Shown here piece by piece: positions 7,758-15,078 of a stretch of DNA of 64,000 nt (position 1 is its first letter; each line of letters opens with the position of its first letter). Origin of the DNA: Herbaspirillum rhizosphaerae_A (GTDB taxonomy: Bacteria > Pseudomonadota > Gammaproteobacteria > Burkholderiales > Burkholderiaceae_D). The DNA lies in assembly GCF_046025915.1 (NCBI RefSeq), contig NZ_JAQQFR010000003.1, positions 186,001 to 250,000 on the forward strand. Reading direction: 5' to 3'. The position numbers and the translations under genes are program-made. A model generated the notes under the pieces. That model searched no databases, was not told where the DNA came from, and saw only the letters and a list, made by a program, of their open reading frames with translations.

Positions 7758-8507
7758 TTATTGGGCGCGTTTGATATTCAGCGGTCCAAAACCTTGGCAA
7801 GTTGGCATCAGTTCGATGTAGTTGATGTTGACGTGCGGCGGCAGGGTAGCAACCCAGAAGGCCGCTTCGGCGATGTCTTCGGCGGTCAGTGGCGTCGTGC
7901 CTTCATAGACCTTGGCAGCTGCGCCGTCATTGCCCTTGAAGCGCACGTTGGAGAACTCGGTACCGCCACACAGGCCGGGTGCCAGATTGGTGGCGCGTAC
8001 ACCGGTGCCGACCAGATCCGCACGCAGATTCAGGGTGAACTGATCCACGAATGCCTTGGTGGCGCCATAAACATTGCCGCCCGGATACGGATAAGCACCT
8101 GCAATCGAACCCAGATTGATGATGGTGCCGGTGCCGCGCTTGACCATGTTCGGCAGGATGTGATGCGTGACGGTGACCAGACCCTTGACGTTGGTGTCGA
8201 TCATGGTTTCCCAGTCTTCCAGCGCGACCTGATGTGCAGGCTCCAGACCTAGTGCGAGGCCGGCGTTGTTGATCAGTACGTCGATGTCTTGCCACCCTTG
8301 CGGCAGACTGGCCAGCGCGGATTTGATGGAAGCCTTGTCGGTGACGTCCAGCACCAGAGGCAGTACTTTGTCGCCAAATTCGCCGGCGAGGGCGTCGAGA
8401 CGGTCTTTGCGGCGACCGGTAGCGATGACCTTGTGACCGTTTTGTACGAACTTGCGCGCCATTTCTGCGCCGAAACCAGCTGTTGCACCTGTAATCAAGA
8501 CGATCAT
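7758..8507 (-). CDS. ydfG: NADP-dependent short-chain dehydrogenase, YdfG type
   Basis: The 249-residue classical SDR begins MIVLITGATAGFG (the Gly-rich cofactor loop) and contains NNAGLALG, the catalytic Ser in LGSIAG, and the active-site Tyr and Lys in VYGATKAF. Overall it resembles E. coli YdfG, which oxidises L-allo-threonine, 3-hydroxypropionate and serine at the hydroxyl group; the substrate here is inferred. GGAGAA before ATG 8507 supports this start over the upstream in-frame ATG at 8555. Confidence 0.9.
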   Translation of the reverse strand: MIVLITGATAGFGAEMARKFVQNGHKVIATGRRKDRLDALAGEFGDKVLPLVLDVTDKASIKSALASLPQGWQDIDVLINNAGLALGLEPAHQVALEDWETMIDTNVKGLVTVTHHILPNMVKRGTGTIINLGSIAGAYPYPGGNVYGATKAFVDQFTLNLRADLVGTGVRATNLAPGLCGGTEFSNVRFKGNDGAAAKVYEGTTPLTAEDIAEAAFWVATLPPHVNINYIELMPTCQGFGPLNIKRAQ

Positions 8508-8692
8508 TGTGTGTTCTCCGTGTTGGTGTCTGAGCAATGCAGTATTTGAATTCATATTGCATCTACAACCCGAAATTGTAGCCCAAAGCGCGCCGCGGCG
8601 AGAGGCGGCGTGCGATGCAACATTTTCACGCAGGGCGGCAGACGCAAATCTTGCTGAATTTTAAGCCTTCACTTACAATGAGCAGACCATTT

Positions 8693-8790
8693 CGTCTCAC
8701 GTAACTGGCGAAAAACCGGAACCCTGTTCCGGCACAAGATGGGTATCCATCGGGAAGCGTGAGATTTCATTAGCCGTGCGCCTGGGCAGC
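8693..8790 (+). promoter_or_regulatory. ZTP riboswitch (pfl motif) controlling glyA
   Basis: The conserved ZTP/ZMP aptamer elements are all present. The closing helix pairs TCTCACG (8695-8701) with CGTGAGA (8758-8764), and CTGGCG sits at 8705-8710. An internal hairpin CCGGAAC/GTTCCGG follows, then GGGAAGCG (8752-8759). The 3' hallmark AGCCGTGCGCCTGGGC ends at 8787, and GGCG can pair with its CGCC as the known pseudoknot. The ligand ZMP/ZTP signals low 10-formyl-tetrahydrofolate, and glyA supplies one-carbon units, which fits. Confidence 0.9.
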
Positions 8791-8840
8791 CCTGAATGGA
8801 GAACGTACGACTGAGGCTGCCTGCAATTCCCTTTTATTTT
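8784..8840 (+). terminator. Candidate expression platform of the ZTP riboswitch
   Basis: GGCAGCC (8785-8791) is exactly complementary to GGCTGCC (8815-8821). The left arm overlaps the last bases of the aptamer signature (CTGGGC), so this hairpin and the folded aptamer would compete. A T-rich stretch CCCTTTTATTTTT follows at 8828-8840. The gap of about seven bases between stem and T-rich run makes it less than a textbook terminator. Confidence 0.55.
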
Positions 8841-8952
8841 TGGCCCTCATTCGATTTGGAAGTCAGTCAAGTCGGCTTCGCCCATTGTGTTTTTGCTTTG
8901 GGCGCGTCGAACTGATATGCCTTCAGGCGCATCCTCATCCATTGGAGAAATC

Positions 8953-10200
8953 ATGTTTGCAAAGAATCACACCATCGCGAATATCGACCCGGAATTGTGG
9001 TCGGTCATCCAGAAAGAAAACGTCCGTCAGCAAGATCACATCGAGCTGATCGCTTCCGAGAACTATACTTCGCCGGCAGTCATGGAAGCCCAGGGCACCC
9101 AACTGACCAACAAGTACGCTGAAGGTTATCCAGGCAAGCGTTACTACGGCGGTTGCGAATTCGTCGACATGGCCGAGCAACTGGCCATCGATCGCCTGAA
9201 GCAGTTGTTTGGCGCTGAAGCCGCCAACGTGCAGCCGAACTCCGGTTCGCAAGCGAACCAAGGTGTGTTCTTCGCCATGTTGAAACCAGGCGACACCATC
9301 ATGGGCATGTCGCTGGCAGAAGGCGGCCATCTGACGCACGGCATGGCGCTGAACATGTCCGGCAAGTGGTTCAACGTCGTTTCCTACGGCCTGAACGACA
9401 AGGAAGAAATCGACTACGAAGCCATGGAAGCACTGGCGCGTGAAAAGAAGCCAAAGCTGATCATCGCTGGTGCATCCGCCTACGCACTGCGTATCGACTT
9501 CGAACGTTTCGCCAAGATCGCCAAGGAAGTCGGCGCTTATTTCATGGTCGACATGGCGCACTACGCCGGCCTGATCGCTGCAGGCGTGTATCCGAATCCT
9601 GTGCCGTTTGCCGACTTCGTCACATCGACAACGCACAAGTCGCTGCGCGGTCCGCGCGGTGGCGTGATCTTGATGAAGGCCGAGCACGAAAAGGCCATCA
9701 ACTCCGCGATCTTCCCTGGCATCCAGGGCGGTCCGCTGATGCACGTCATCGCCGGTAAGGCAGTGGCATTCAAGGAAGCGCTGTCGCCGGAATTCAAGGC
9801 GTATCAACAGCAAGTCGTGAAGAACGCCGACGTATTGGCCAAGACGCTGATCAAGCGTGGTCTGCGCATCGTGTCCGGTCGTACCGAGTCCCACGTGATG
9901 CTGGTGGATCTGCGTCCGAAGAATCTGACCGGCAAGGAAGCCGAAGCGATTCTGGGTTCGGCCCACATGACCTGCAACAAGAACGGCATTCCTAACGATC
10001 CTGAGAAGCCATTTGTGACTTCCGGTATCCGTCTGGGCAGCCCGGCGATGACTACACGCGGTTTCAAGGAAGCGGAAGCGGAAAAGGTTGCTAACCTGAT
10101 CGCCGATGTGCTGGACAATCCGCATGACGCCGCAACCATCGAGCGCGTGAAGGCTGAAGTCAAGAAGTTGACTGATGCATTCCCGGTCTATGCTGCTTAA
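8953..10200 (+). CDS. glyA: Serine hydroxymethyltransferase
   Basis: The 415-residue PLP enzyme converts serine and tetrahydrofolate to glycine and 5,10-methylene-THF. The PLP-binding lysine is in TSTTHKSLRGPRGG, and the start HIELIASENYTSPAV is typical. The frame is open from 8887, but ATG 8953 with GGAGA upstream gives the normal family length. It is preceded by a ZTP riboswitch, so expression should rise when folate one-carbon supply falls. A strong hairpin follows the stop (10249-10295). Confidence 0.98.
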   Translation: MFAKNHTIANIDPELWSVIQKENVRQQDHIELIASENYTSPAVMEAQGTQLTNKYAEGYPGKRYYGGCEFVDMAEQLAIDRLKQLFGAEAANVQPNSGSQANQGVFFAMLKPGDTIMGMSLAEGGHLTHGMALNMSGKWFNVVSYGLNDKEEIDYEAMEALAREKKPKLIIAGASAYALRIDFERFAKIAKEVGAYFMVDMAHYAGLIAAGVYPNPVPFADFVTSTTHKSLRGPRGGVILMKAEHEKAINSAIFPGIQGGPLMHVIAGKAVAFKEALSPEFKAYQQQVVKNADVLAKTLIKRGLRIVSGRTESHVMLVDLRPKNLTGKEAEAILGSAHMTCNKNGIPNDPEKPFVTSGIRLGSPAMTTRGFKEAEAEKVANLIADVLDNPHDAATIERVKAEVKKLTDAFPVYAA

Positions 10201-10248
10201 TCAGGCGCAAGCCCGGTCAGTCGCAATTCAGTAAAGTTGTTGTTTCAT

Positions 10249-10295
10249 CCTGCGGCCTTCATCTTTGTCGATATGACAGGGGTGAAGGCCGCAGG
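10249..10295 (+). terminator. Long hairpin between glyA and nrdR
   Basis: CCTGCGGCCTTCA (10249-10261) and TGAAGGCCGCAGG (10283-10295) form a 13-bp perfect stem around a 21-base loop. There is no T-run after it, so it could act as an mRNA-stabilising or attenuating stem between the two genes rather than a full terminator. Confidence 0.5.
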
Positions 10296-10348
10296 CGCAG
10301 TAAGATGGTCTCCGGTATTAACCCAGCAGTCAGCTTCTACTCGCCTCT

Positions 10349-10831
10349 ATGAAATGTCCCTTCTGCAATCATGACGACACGCCCGTGTTGGATACGCGAC
10401 TCTCGGAAGAGGGCGACGCGATTCGTCGTCGTCGTCGTTGCGCCAATTGCGACAAGCGGTTCACCACCTACGAGCGCATTGAGCTGACGATGCCCGTCAT
10501 CGTCAAGAAGAACGGCAGCCGAAGCGAGTTCGATCCTTCCAAACTGCGCGCCAGTCTGATGCTGGCCTTGCGCAAACGTCCGGTGTCGGCCGAAGCGGTC
10601 GATGCGGCGATTCAGAGCATTCAGGAAAAATTGTTGTCCAGCGGCGCCCGTGAAGTCGTGTCGGGGCAGGTCGGCGAATTGGTCATGCGTGAATTGAAGC
10701 GCCTCGACAAGATCGCCTACATTCGCTTTGCCTCGGTCTACAAGAGCTTTGAAGACGTCACGGAATTCCAGGATGCGATTGCCGAAGTGGGGCACGAGCG
10801 TAAAGCTGCAGCCAAGAAGCGCAGCGACTGA
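10349..10831 (+). CDS. nrdR: Transcriptional repressor NrdR
   Basis: The 160-residue protein has an N-terminal zinc ribbon (CPFC at residues 3-6, CANC at 31-34) and an ATP-cone domain (about 49-139). NrdR senses dATP/ATP and represses ribonucleotide reductase genes by binding NrdR boxes. The glyA-nrdR arrangement is common in proteobacteria. It lies convergent with the 6S RNA unit downstream. Confidence 0.97.
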   Translation: MKCPFCNHDDTPVLDTRLSEEGDAIRRRRRCANCDKRFTTYERIELTMPVIVKKNGSRSEFDPSKLRASLMLALRKRPVSAEAVDAAIQSIQEKLLSSGAREVVSGQVGELVMRELKRLDKIAYIRFASVYKSFEDVTEFQDAIAEVGHERKAAAKKRSD

Positions 10832-11037
10832 TCGCAGTCGCTCGTTGTTACGCTAGTCACTGACAGTTATCTATAGGCATATCCGCACAGTTGTTCATGC
10901 GCGTCTTCGCAATCTCCCCGCAAACTACATCGCTGTATTGCGCAAGCAATATGAACGCCTCGCGAGGTCTCTGACTGAGATCGACGCTCAGGTATCAATG
11001 CCGGCGCAGCACTGAATTTCACAAAGCGTTTTTGCAT

Positions 11038-11069
11038 AAAAAAAGCGACCGTATTTCTACAGTCGCTTT
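11038..11069 (-). terminator. Terminator of the 6S RNA gene
   Basis: On the minus strand AAAGCGAC and GTCGCTTT form an 8-bp stem, followed by a run of seven T (complement of the A-run at 11038-11044). It lies directly past the 6S closing stem. Confidence 0.85.
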
Positions 11070-11077
11070 CTTCTGAA

Positions 11078-11254
11078 ACTAGTCCCGCCTGTGCCGCTAT
11101 GCTGGCATCCTGAACCAAGCGGTTCAAGTTGGCTGCAGTTAGTTTAATTTCGGGTTCATCGGACTAGCGACGCTCACGCCCACCAAACAAAATCCCACAG
11201 CCTGTGCACATAAATGGTTCAAGGAATATAAGCATTCGCGAACACGGCAGGAGA
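11078..11254 (-). ncRNA. ssrS: 6S RNA
   Basis: About 177 bases with the 6S architecture. The 5' segment (AGTCTCCTGCCGTG near 11256-11243) pairs with the 3' segment (CACAGGCGGGACT near 11093-11081) to form the closing stem. A second paired block follows around GCTTATATTCC, and the strand carries TTGAACCGCTTGGTTCA (11109-11125), as in known 6S RNAs just before the 3' closing arm. The position directly after zapA is the usual one. 6S RNA sequesters the housekeeping RNA polymerase in stationary phase. Ends are estimated within a few bases from the promoter and terminator. Confidence 0.85.
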
Positions 11255-11258
11255 CTTA

Positions 11259-11286
11259 AGTCTACTCTATTCGCCATTCTTGTCAA
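11259..11286 (-). promoter_or_regulatory. Promoter of 6S RNA
   Basis: On the minus strand a perfect -35 TTGACA (11286-11281) is followed after 16 bases by TAGACT (11264-11259) as the -10. This puts the start at about 11252-11254, at the foot of the 6S closing stem. Confidence 0.7.
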
Positions 11287-11458
11287 AGTGTTTGCGTAAA
11301 AATATCGGGTATTTGCGCAGACAGATGTGACTAAAAATTATTCACGCACAAGCATTGACATCGGCGAATAGGAAGCGCTCATGTGCGAAGCGAAACGGGA
11401 GTTTCCTGCAGATCAAGAGTTGAAAAAGGCAGGCAAGAAAATGCACTAAAAAATATGC

Positions 11459-11770
11459 TTAGAACAAATTTTCTTGTGGTGTCAGCGCTTCATCCAAAAC
11501 AGTATGCATGGCGGCGATGCTTTGCTTCCATTCTGCAACCGTCATGCCGGCAAAAGGGCCGTCTCCGGGTTGTGTCGACAGCAATTCTGCGGCGATACCG
11601 AGTGCAGCCATGACGGCGATACGATCGTTGCCTTTGATCTTGCCGGAGTCGCGAATGACGCACATCTTTTCATCGAGATAAGCGACGGCTTGTTGCAGCG
11701 TTGCTTCTTCACCTTCTTTGCATGCGAGCGTGTAAGAGTGGCCCATGATTGTCACGTTGAGTTGAATCAT
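11459..11770 (-). CDS. zapA: Cell division protein ZapA
   Basis: The 103-residue protein has the ZapA start MIQLNVTIMGHSYTLACKEG and a helical second half. ZapA binds and bundles FtsZ at the division site. Its ATG overlaps the stop of the upstream zapB-like gene by four bases, so the two are translationally coupled. 6S RNA follows downstream, as in many proteobacteria. Confidence 0.95.
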   Translation of the reverse strand: MIQLNVTIMGHSYTLACKEGEEATLQQAVAYLDEKMCVIRDSGKIKGNDRIAVMAALGIAAELLSTQPGDGPFAGMTVAEWKQSIAAMHTVLDEALTPQENLF

Positions 11771-12009
11771 GCTGTCTCCTCTTCATTGATGGCTGGCGTT
11801 GTCGGTGTCGCCGCGATTGCGACCGGCAATTTTTCCAGCAGTGCTTCGATACGCTGATGGGCTTCTTCCATGCGTCGCGATAAGTCCACCTTCTCGGTGG
11901 TCAGCGCGGTGACGTTAAGACGCAGATCGGCGTTTTCGCGGCGCAATGACTGAGTCAGAGCGGCAAGTTGCGCAACTTTCTCGGAGAGTTGGTGAAATTC
12001 GGAGCTCAT
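11767..12009 (-). CDS. zapB: ZapB-like coiled-coil cell division protein
   Basis: The 80-residue protein is almost wholly coiled coil from residue 5 to about 62 (QLSEKVAQLAALTQSLRREN and heptads onward), with a Pro/Ala/Thr tail. ZapB in E. coli is an 81-residue coiled coil that links ZapA-FtsZ to the chromosome terminus through MatP. Size, structure and overlap with zapA support this assignment, although coiled coils carry little sequence signal. Confidence 0.75.
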   Translation of the reverse strand: MSSEFHQLSEKVAQLAALTQSLRRENADLRLNVTALTTEKVDLSRRMEEAHQRIEALLEKLPVAIAATPTTPAINEEETA

Positions 12010-12180
12010 GGCCTAAGGTGTAGTGCAAAAGATGAGCGCCATTATATTCTCTTGGCGGCGTCGGGCGCGACAAATAGCGCAACGGTTGCAGACGGTTACA
12101 GAATCTATCCCGTTTTTACCGCTAAGAGCAGGGATTCTGTTGGGCAGAGTGCGCGAGGCGGCGGGTTTGTTGTCATAGCG

Positions 12181-13113
12181 TCAACCGTCGCTATTGTTCC
12201 CTGTCCGGTCTGCAATTTCGTTCCACAGATGCATTGCCACATAAGCACGCCATGGTCTCCAAGCGTCAGCCCGAGCACGTTGGTGAGCAAGTTTGAGCAA
12301 GGCCGGATCGCGACTCGTTATCGCTTGCATCAGCACCAGATCCGATGCCGGCCATGCATCGGCATCGCGCCACGCACGCATGGCGACGTACTCGACTGTC
12401 CATGGACCGATACCAGGTAAAGCCAACAAGGTCTTGCGCCGATCGGCAAGATCGACCTCGGGCGCGTCGACGGGCACATCGCCGATCTCCACTGCATGCG
12501 CAAAACCTTGTAGTGCGGCGACGCGTTTTCCGGGCATGCCGATGGCAGTGAGGTCTACCACCGCCAAAGCACCCGGCGTGGGAAAGCGCCACGAGGTCGC
12601 TGCATGCGCATGATGTTCGATACGCTCGCCGGCACGTTCCACCAATCGTCCTACGATGGTGGTTGCTGCTTTCACGCTGACCTGCTGGCCGACGATGGTG
12701 CGCACGATCAGTTCAAATGCAGACCAGGCACCGGGCACGCGCAGGCCGGGAGCCTCCTTCAGCAACGGTGCCAACCAAGGATCTGCGGCGAGATGGCGGC
12801 GAATCGGTTGCGGATCTGCATCCAGCCCGAACATGCGGCTTAGCGGCGCAACCAGCGCGTCCGCGTGGCGGCTGACCTTGCCCTCCAACAGGGCGATCAG
12901 AGCGTTGTCTTGTGGATGCCGTGAGACCGCTAGCGTGCCCGCGTCGCCATGCCATTCGATGGCGCGCAGATAGACACTGTTTTCTACTGCCTCCACACCA
13001 GCCGTTGAGCGCCCGCTAAAAAAACGTAACAGCCGCTCCCAATCAAATGGCGGCTTGAAAGGCAATTCTCGTATAGCGCTTTGCTTTTCTGAAGGCATGT
13101 CCGAATCCGGCAT
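12181..13113 (-). CDS. alkA: DNA-3-methyladenine glycosylase II (AlkA family)
   Basis: The 310-residue protein has an N-terminal AlkA-type domain (about 15-125, with VYLRAIEW and LRRMFGLDADP-like sequence). The helix-hairpin-helix-GPD domain follows, whose hairpin reads LPGIGPWTVEYVAMRAW, with the catalytic Asp in PASDLVLMQ. It removes alkylated purines and pyrimidines in base excision repair. It is not fused to an Ada domain. Another possible start is MPSEKQ at 13098. Confidence 0.9.
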   Translation of the reverse strand: MPDSDMPSEKQSAIRELPFKPPFDWERLLRFFSGRSTAGVEAVENSVYLRAIEWHGDAGTLAVSRHPQDNALIALLEGKVSRHADALVAPLSRMFGLDADPQPIRRHLAADPWLAPLLKEAPGLRVPGAWSAFELIVRTIVGQQVSVKAATTIVGRLVERAGERIEHHAHAATSWRFPTPGALAVVDLTAIGMPGKRVAALQGFAHAVEIGDVPVDAPEVDLADRRKTLLALPGIGPWTVEYVAMRAWRDADAWPASDLVLMQAITSRDPALLKLAHQRARADAWRPWRAYVAMHLWNEIADRTGNNSDG

Positions 13114-13317
13114 GGTGGATGTTGAGTGATCTGCATCGTGATGGATTCAGCAGATCAGTAAAGGAATGGCAGCAATTTGCAACGGCTTGTAACGGACGTA
13201 AATGTTACCCGGTATTTGTAAAGATTTCGGCGGGAAAGCCTGCTTCATTTCGATTTTGCCGCCCGTGCGTCGATGCGATCCTTCGGCTTCCCCCATCTCA
13301 GACACGCACACGAGATC

Positions 13318-14235
13318 ATGAGCCAGATTCAACGCCTCTTCGCATCGGCCATTGCGCCGCTTTCGCCGGACGATACCCGTCATCGCATTGTTTTCAGCGC
13401 GTCAGATTGGAAGCGACGATTGCTGCTGGCGACTCTGTTGGCCAGCGGTGTCGTCACTTCCGCGTTCGGTGCCAGTTTCAATTGCAGCAAAGCAGGATCC
13501 GCAACGGAGAAGATCATTTGCGGCGATGCCGAGTTATCCCGCCTCGACGATCAATTGGGAAAGACATACAAGCACGCCAAGGCGAAAGCCGCGGACCGTC
13601 GTGAATTTGCCGCGCGTTCAGACGGCTTCTGGCGCTGGCGAGAGAAGAACTGCCAGACGCGCGAGTGTCTGCTCGACTGGTATCGGCAGCGTCAGATTGC
13701 GCTGGATGCCGAGTTGGCGGGGATATCTGTCGCATCGACAGTATTGCAATCCTTGCCTGTGCCTGCATCCGGTGCGGTTACAACTATCCCGGCGCAAGCG
13801 GTGACGCCGGAGCAAATGCAAGCGGCAATGGCGCAAGTGCAGAAACTGATTGCAGAGCCAGCCCGTGGCAATCATCTGTTCCTTGTCTCTGCTGCGTCTC
13901 AGTCTGCCCCTGCGGTACCGTTAAAGCCGCACTACCTTAGCGGGGCCGATGGCGAATATGTCTACGAAGATTTAAACGAAGCCACGGCTCTCGATGCCCG
14001 CCCACAGGTCATGGTCCGCTATCGCGGCAAGGTGCATGGCGAGTACACGCTGGAAGTACAGAAGAAAGCGGGGAGGGTGCGTTATACCTGCGATAGCGAT
14101 TGTGCTTATATCAAGCAGCTGATGTTGCCAGGGTATGGTTTGCATGATCTTGATATGGTGAAGAATGATCATGCATCGCTGGCGTCGATCATGATGCGGG
14201 ATGCGATGAATGGGTTGTTGGTGGAGAGTGAGTGA
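13318..14235 (+). CDS. Exported DUF1311 (LprI-like) domain protein
   Basis: The 305-residue protein has an N-terminal cytoplasmic tail, a hydrophobic signal or anchor (about residues 34-54, LLLATLLASGVVTSAFG), and then a DUF1311/LprI domain. The domain signature is ASFNCSKAGSATEKIICGDA, with LSRLDDQLGKTYK and a later Cys pair in NCQTRECLLDWY. LprI in mycobacteria inhibits lysozyme; other members are of unknown function. The C-terminal half (about 200-305) has no domain I recognise and contains two more Cys in YTCDSDCAY. ATG 13318 was chosen over the frame start at 13273. Confidence 0.75.
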   Translation: MSQIQRLFASAIAPLSPDDTRHRIVFSASDWKRRLLLATLLASGVVTSAFGASFNCSKAGSATEKIICGDAELSRLDDQLGKTYKHAKAKAADRREFAARSDGFWRWREKNCQTRECLLDWYRQRQIALDAELAGISVASTVLQSLPVPASGAVTTIPAQAVTPEQMQAAMAQVQKLIAEPARGNHLFLVSAASQSAPAVPLKPHYLSGADGEYVYEDLNEATALDARPQVMVRYRGKVHGEYTLEVQKKAGRVRYTCDSDCAYIKQLMLPGYGLHDLDMVKNDHASLASIMMRDAMNGLLVESE

Positions 14236-14262
14236 GCAGGGGGCGGACTGGCATCGATTTCG

Positions 14263-14420
14263 TTGGTGATGTGATTGATGCGCAGAGGAATCTCCCACAG
14301 TTTGGCTTGCAAGCCAAATTGGCTCGTCCGGCGCGAAGCAGTGCTTCGTGCAACTCAGGACTCTCCTCGCGTCCGTGCAGGTCGCGGATTCGGTTTTCTC
14401 AGACCTACATCAATGAAACA
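14263..14420. repeat. First copy of a ~158-bp direct repeat near ssrA
   Basis: This copy is closely matched by 14442-14599, offset by 179 bp. Shared blocks include GGAATCTCCCACAG, the perfect palindrome TTTGGCTTGCAAGCCAAA (14301-14318), GGCTCGTCCGGC, the hairpin CGAAGCAGTGCTTCG, CGCGGATTCGGTT and TCTCAG. No coding frame is convincing. It has the look of a dispersed extragenic element. Confidence 0.8.
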
Positions 14421-14441
14421 GCCATCTGAGGATGTTTTTTA

Positions 14442-14599
14442 TTGGCGATGACATTGGATTGAGAAGGAATCTCCCACAGTTTGGCTTGCAAGCCAAACTG
14501 GCTCGTCCGGCACGAAGCAGTGCTTCGTGCAACCCCGGACTCGCCCCGCATCCGAGCCGGACGCGGATTCGGTTCTCTCAGGCGCAACACCAATAAAAA
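14442..14599. repeat. Second copy of the ~158-bp direct repeat, abutting the tmRNA terminator
   Basis: This copy matches 14263-14420 with scattered substitutions and a few small indels; the palindrome TTTGGCTTGCAAGCCAAA is kept intact. Its end (CAATAAAAAA) runs into the terminator hairpin of tmRNA. Confidence 0.8.
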
Positions 14600-14622
14600 A
14601 GGCCACCCTAGGGTGACCTTTT
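14595..14622 (-). terminator. Terminator of tmRNA
   Basis: The arms AAGGTCACCC and GGGTGGCCTT, read on the minus strand, form a tight stem (one G-U pair) with almost no loop, followed by TTTTTT. It lies eight bases after the tmRNA CCA end. Confidence 0.85.
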
Positions 14623-14629
14623 GTATTGG

Positions 14630-14992
14630 TGGTGGAGCCGGCGGGAATCGAACCCGCGTCCGCAAGCACTCTACAGACAGTTCTACATACTTAGCGCTGC
14701 CATTTGATTTAACCCGAACGACGCGGACGCGCACGCTTCGTTAAGGCGAGTCACCTTAGATTTAGCCTTGAACCAAGTGACCCGATTCAAAGCGATTCCT
14801 TGTAAATGACTCTACTGCTGTTTGACCAGCCTACCCCAAGGAAGAAGTAGTGTAGAGCAAGCGGGTATTAAGCCGCTTGTGCGTACGAGTTATCGTTTGC
14901 AGTTATATCTTGTCTGATTGTATTTACGAGGTAGTCAGGCCTCGGTATGCCCTGCGCTGCTTTGCAACCCACGTCGAAACCAAGTCGGCCCC
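14630..14992 (-). ncRNA. ssrA: Transfer-messenger RNA (tmRNA)
   Basis: The 363-base RNA has the canonical 5' end GGGGCCGACTTGGTTTCGAC (from 14992) and the tRNA-like 3' end GGTTCGATTCCCGCCGGCTC with an encoded CCA. The tag reading frame lies at 14900-14868 and encodes ANDNSYAQAA followed by TAA. tmRNA rescues stalled ribosomes with SmpB and marks the product for proteolysis. This is the one-piece form. Confidence 0.97.
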
Positions 14993-15010
14993 ATGCAGAT
15001 CTGCATTATA
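14993..15010 (-). promoter_or_regulatory. Promoter -10 and palindromic leader of ssrA
   Basis: On the minus strand a perfect TATAAT (15010-15005) lies just upstream of the mature tmRNA 5' end. It is followed by the 14-bp palindrome ATGCAGATCTGCAT (15006-14993) that runs to the RNase P cut. I do not see a good -35 at 16-18 bases. Confidence 0.7.
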
Positions 15011-15078
15011 TCTCAGTATGGGGGCGGCTCGCCGGGTTATCAAGAGTCCGCCCCTACTCAACTGCTTCAATGCTCGTC

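Noticed and set aside
10867..11127. 86-codon minus-strand frame
   Set aside because: It overlaps the 3' part of 6S RNA and its terminator; no protein character.
14481..14744. 87-codon plus-strand frame containing GAGGNRTRVRKHS
   Set aside because: It is the complement of the tmRNA 3' end, a well-known false protein in many annotations.
14263..14992. Genomic island integrated at ssrA
   Set aside because: No integrase or duplicated tmRNA 3' end is present; the repeats are not att-type copies of the tmRNA.
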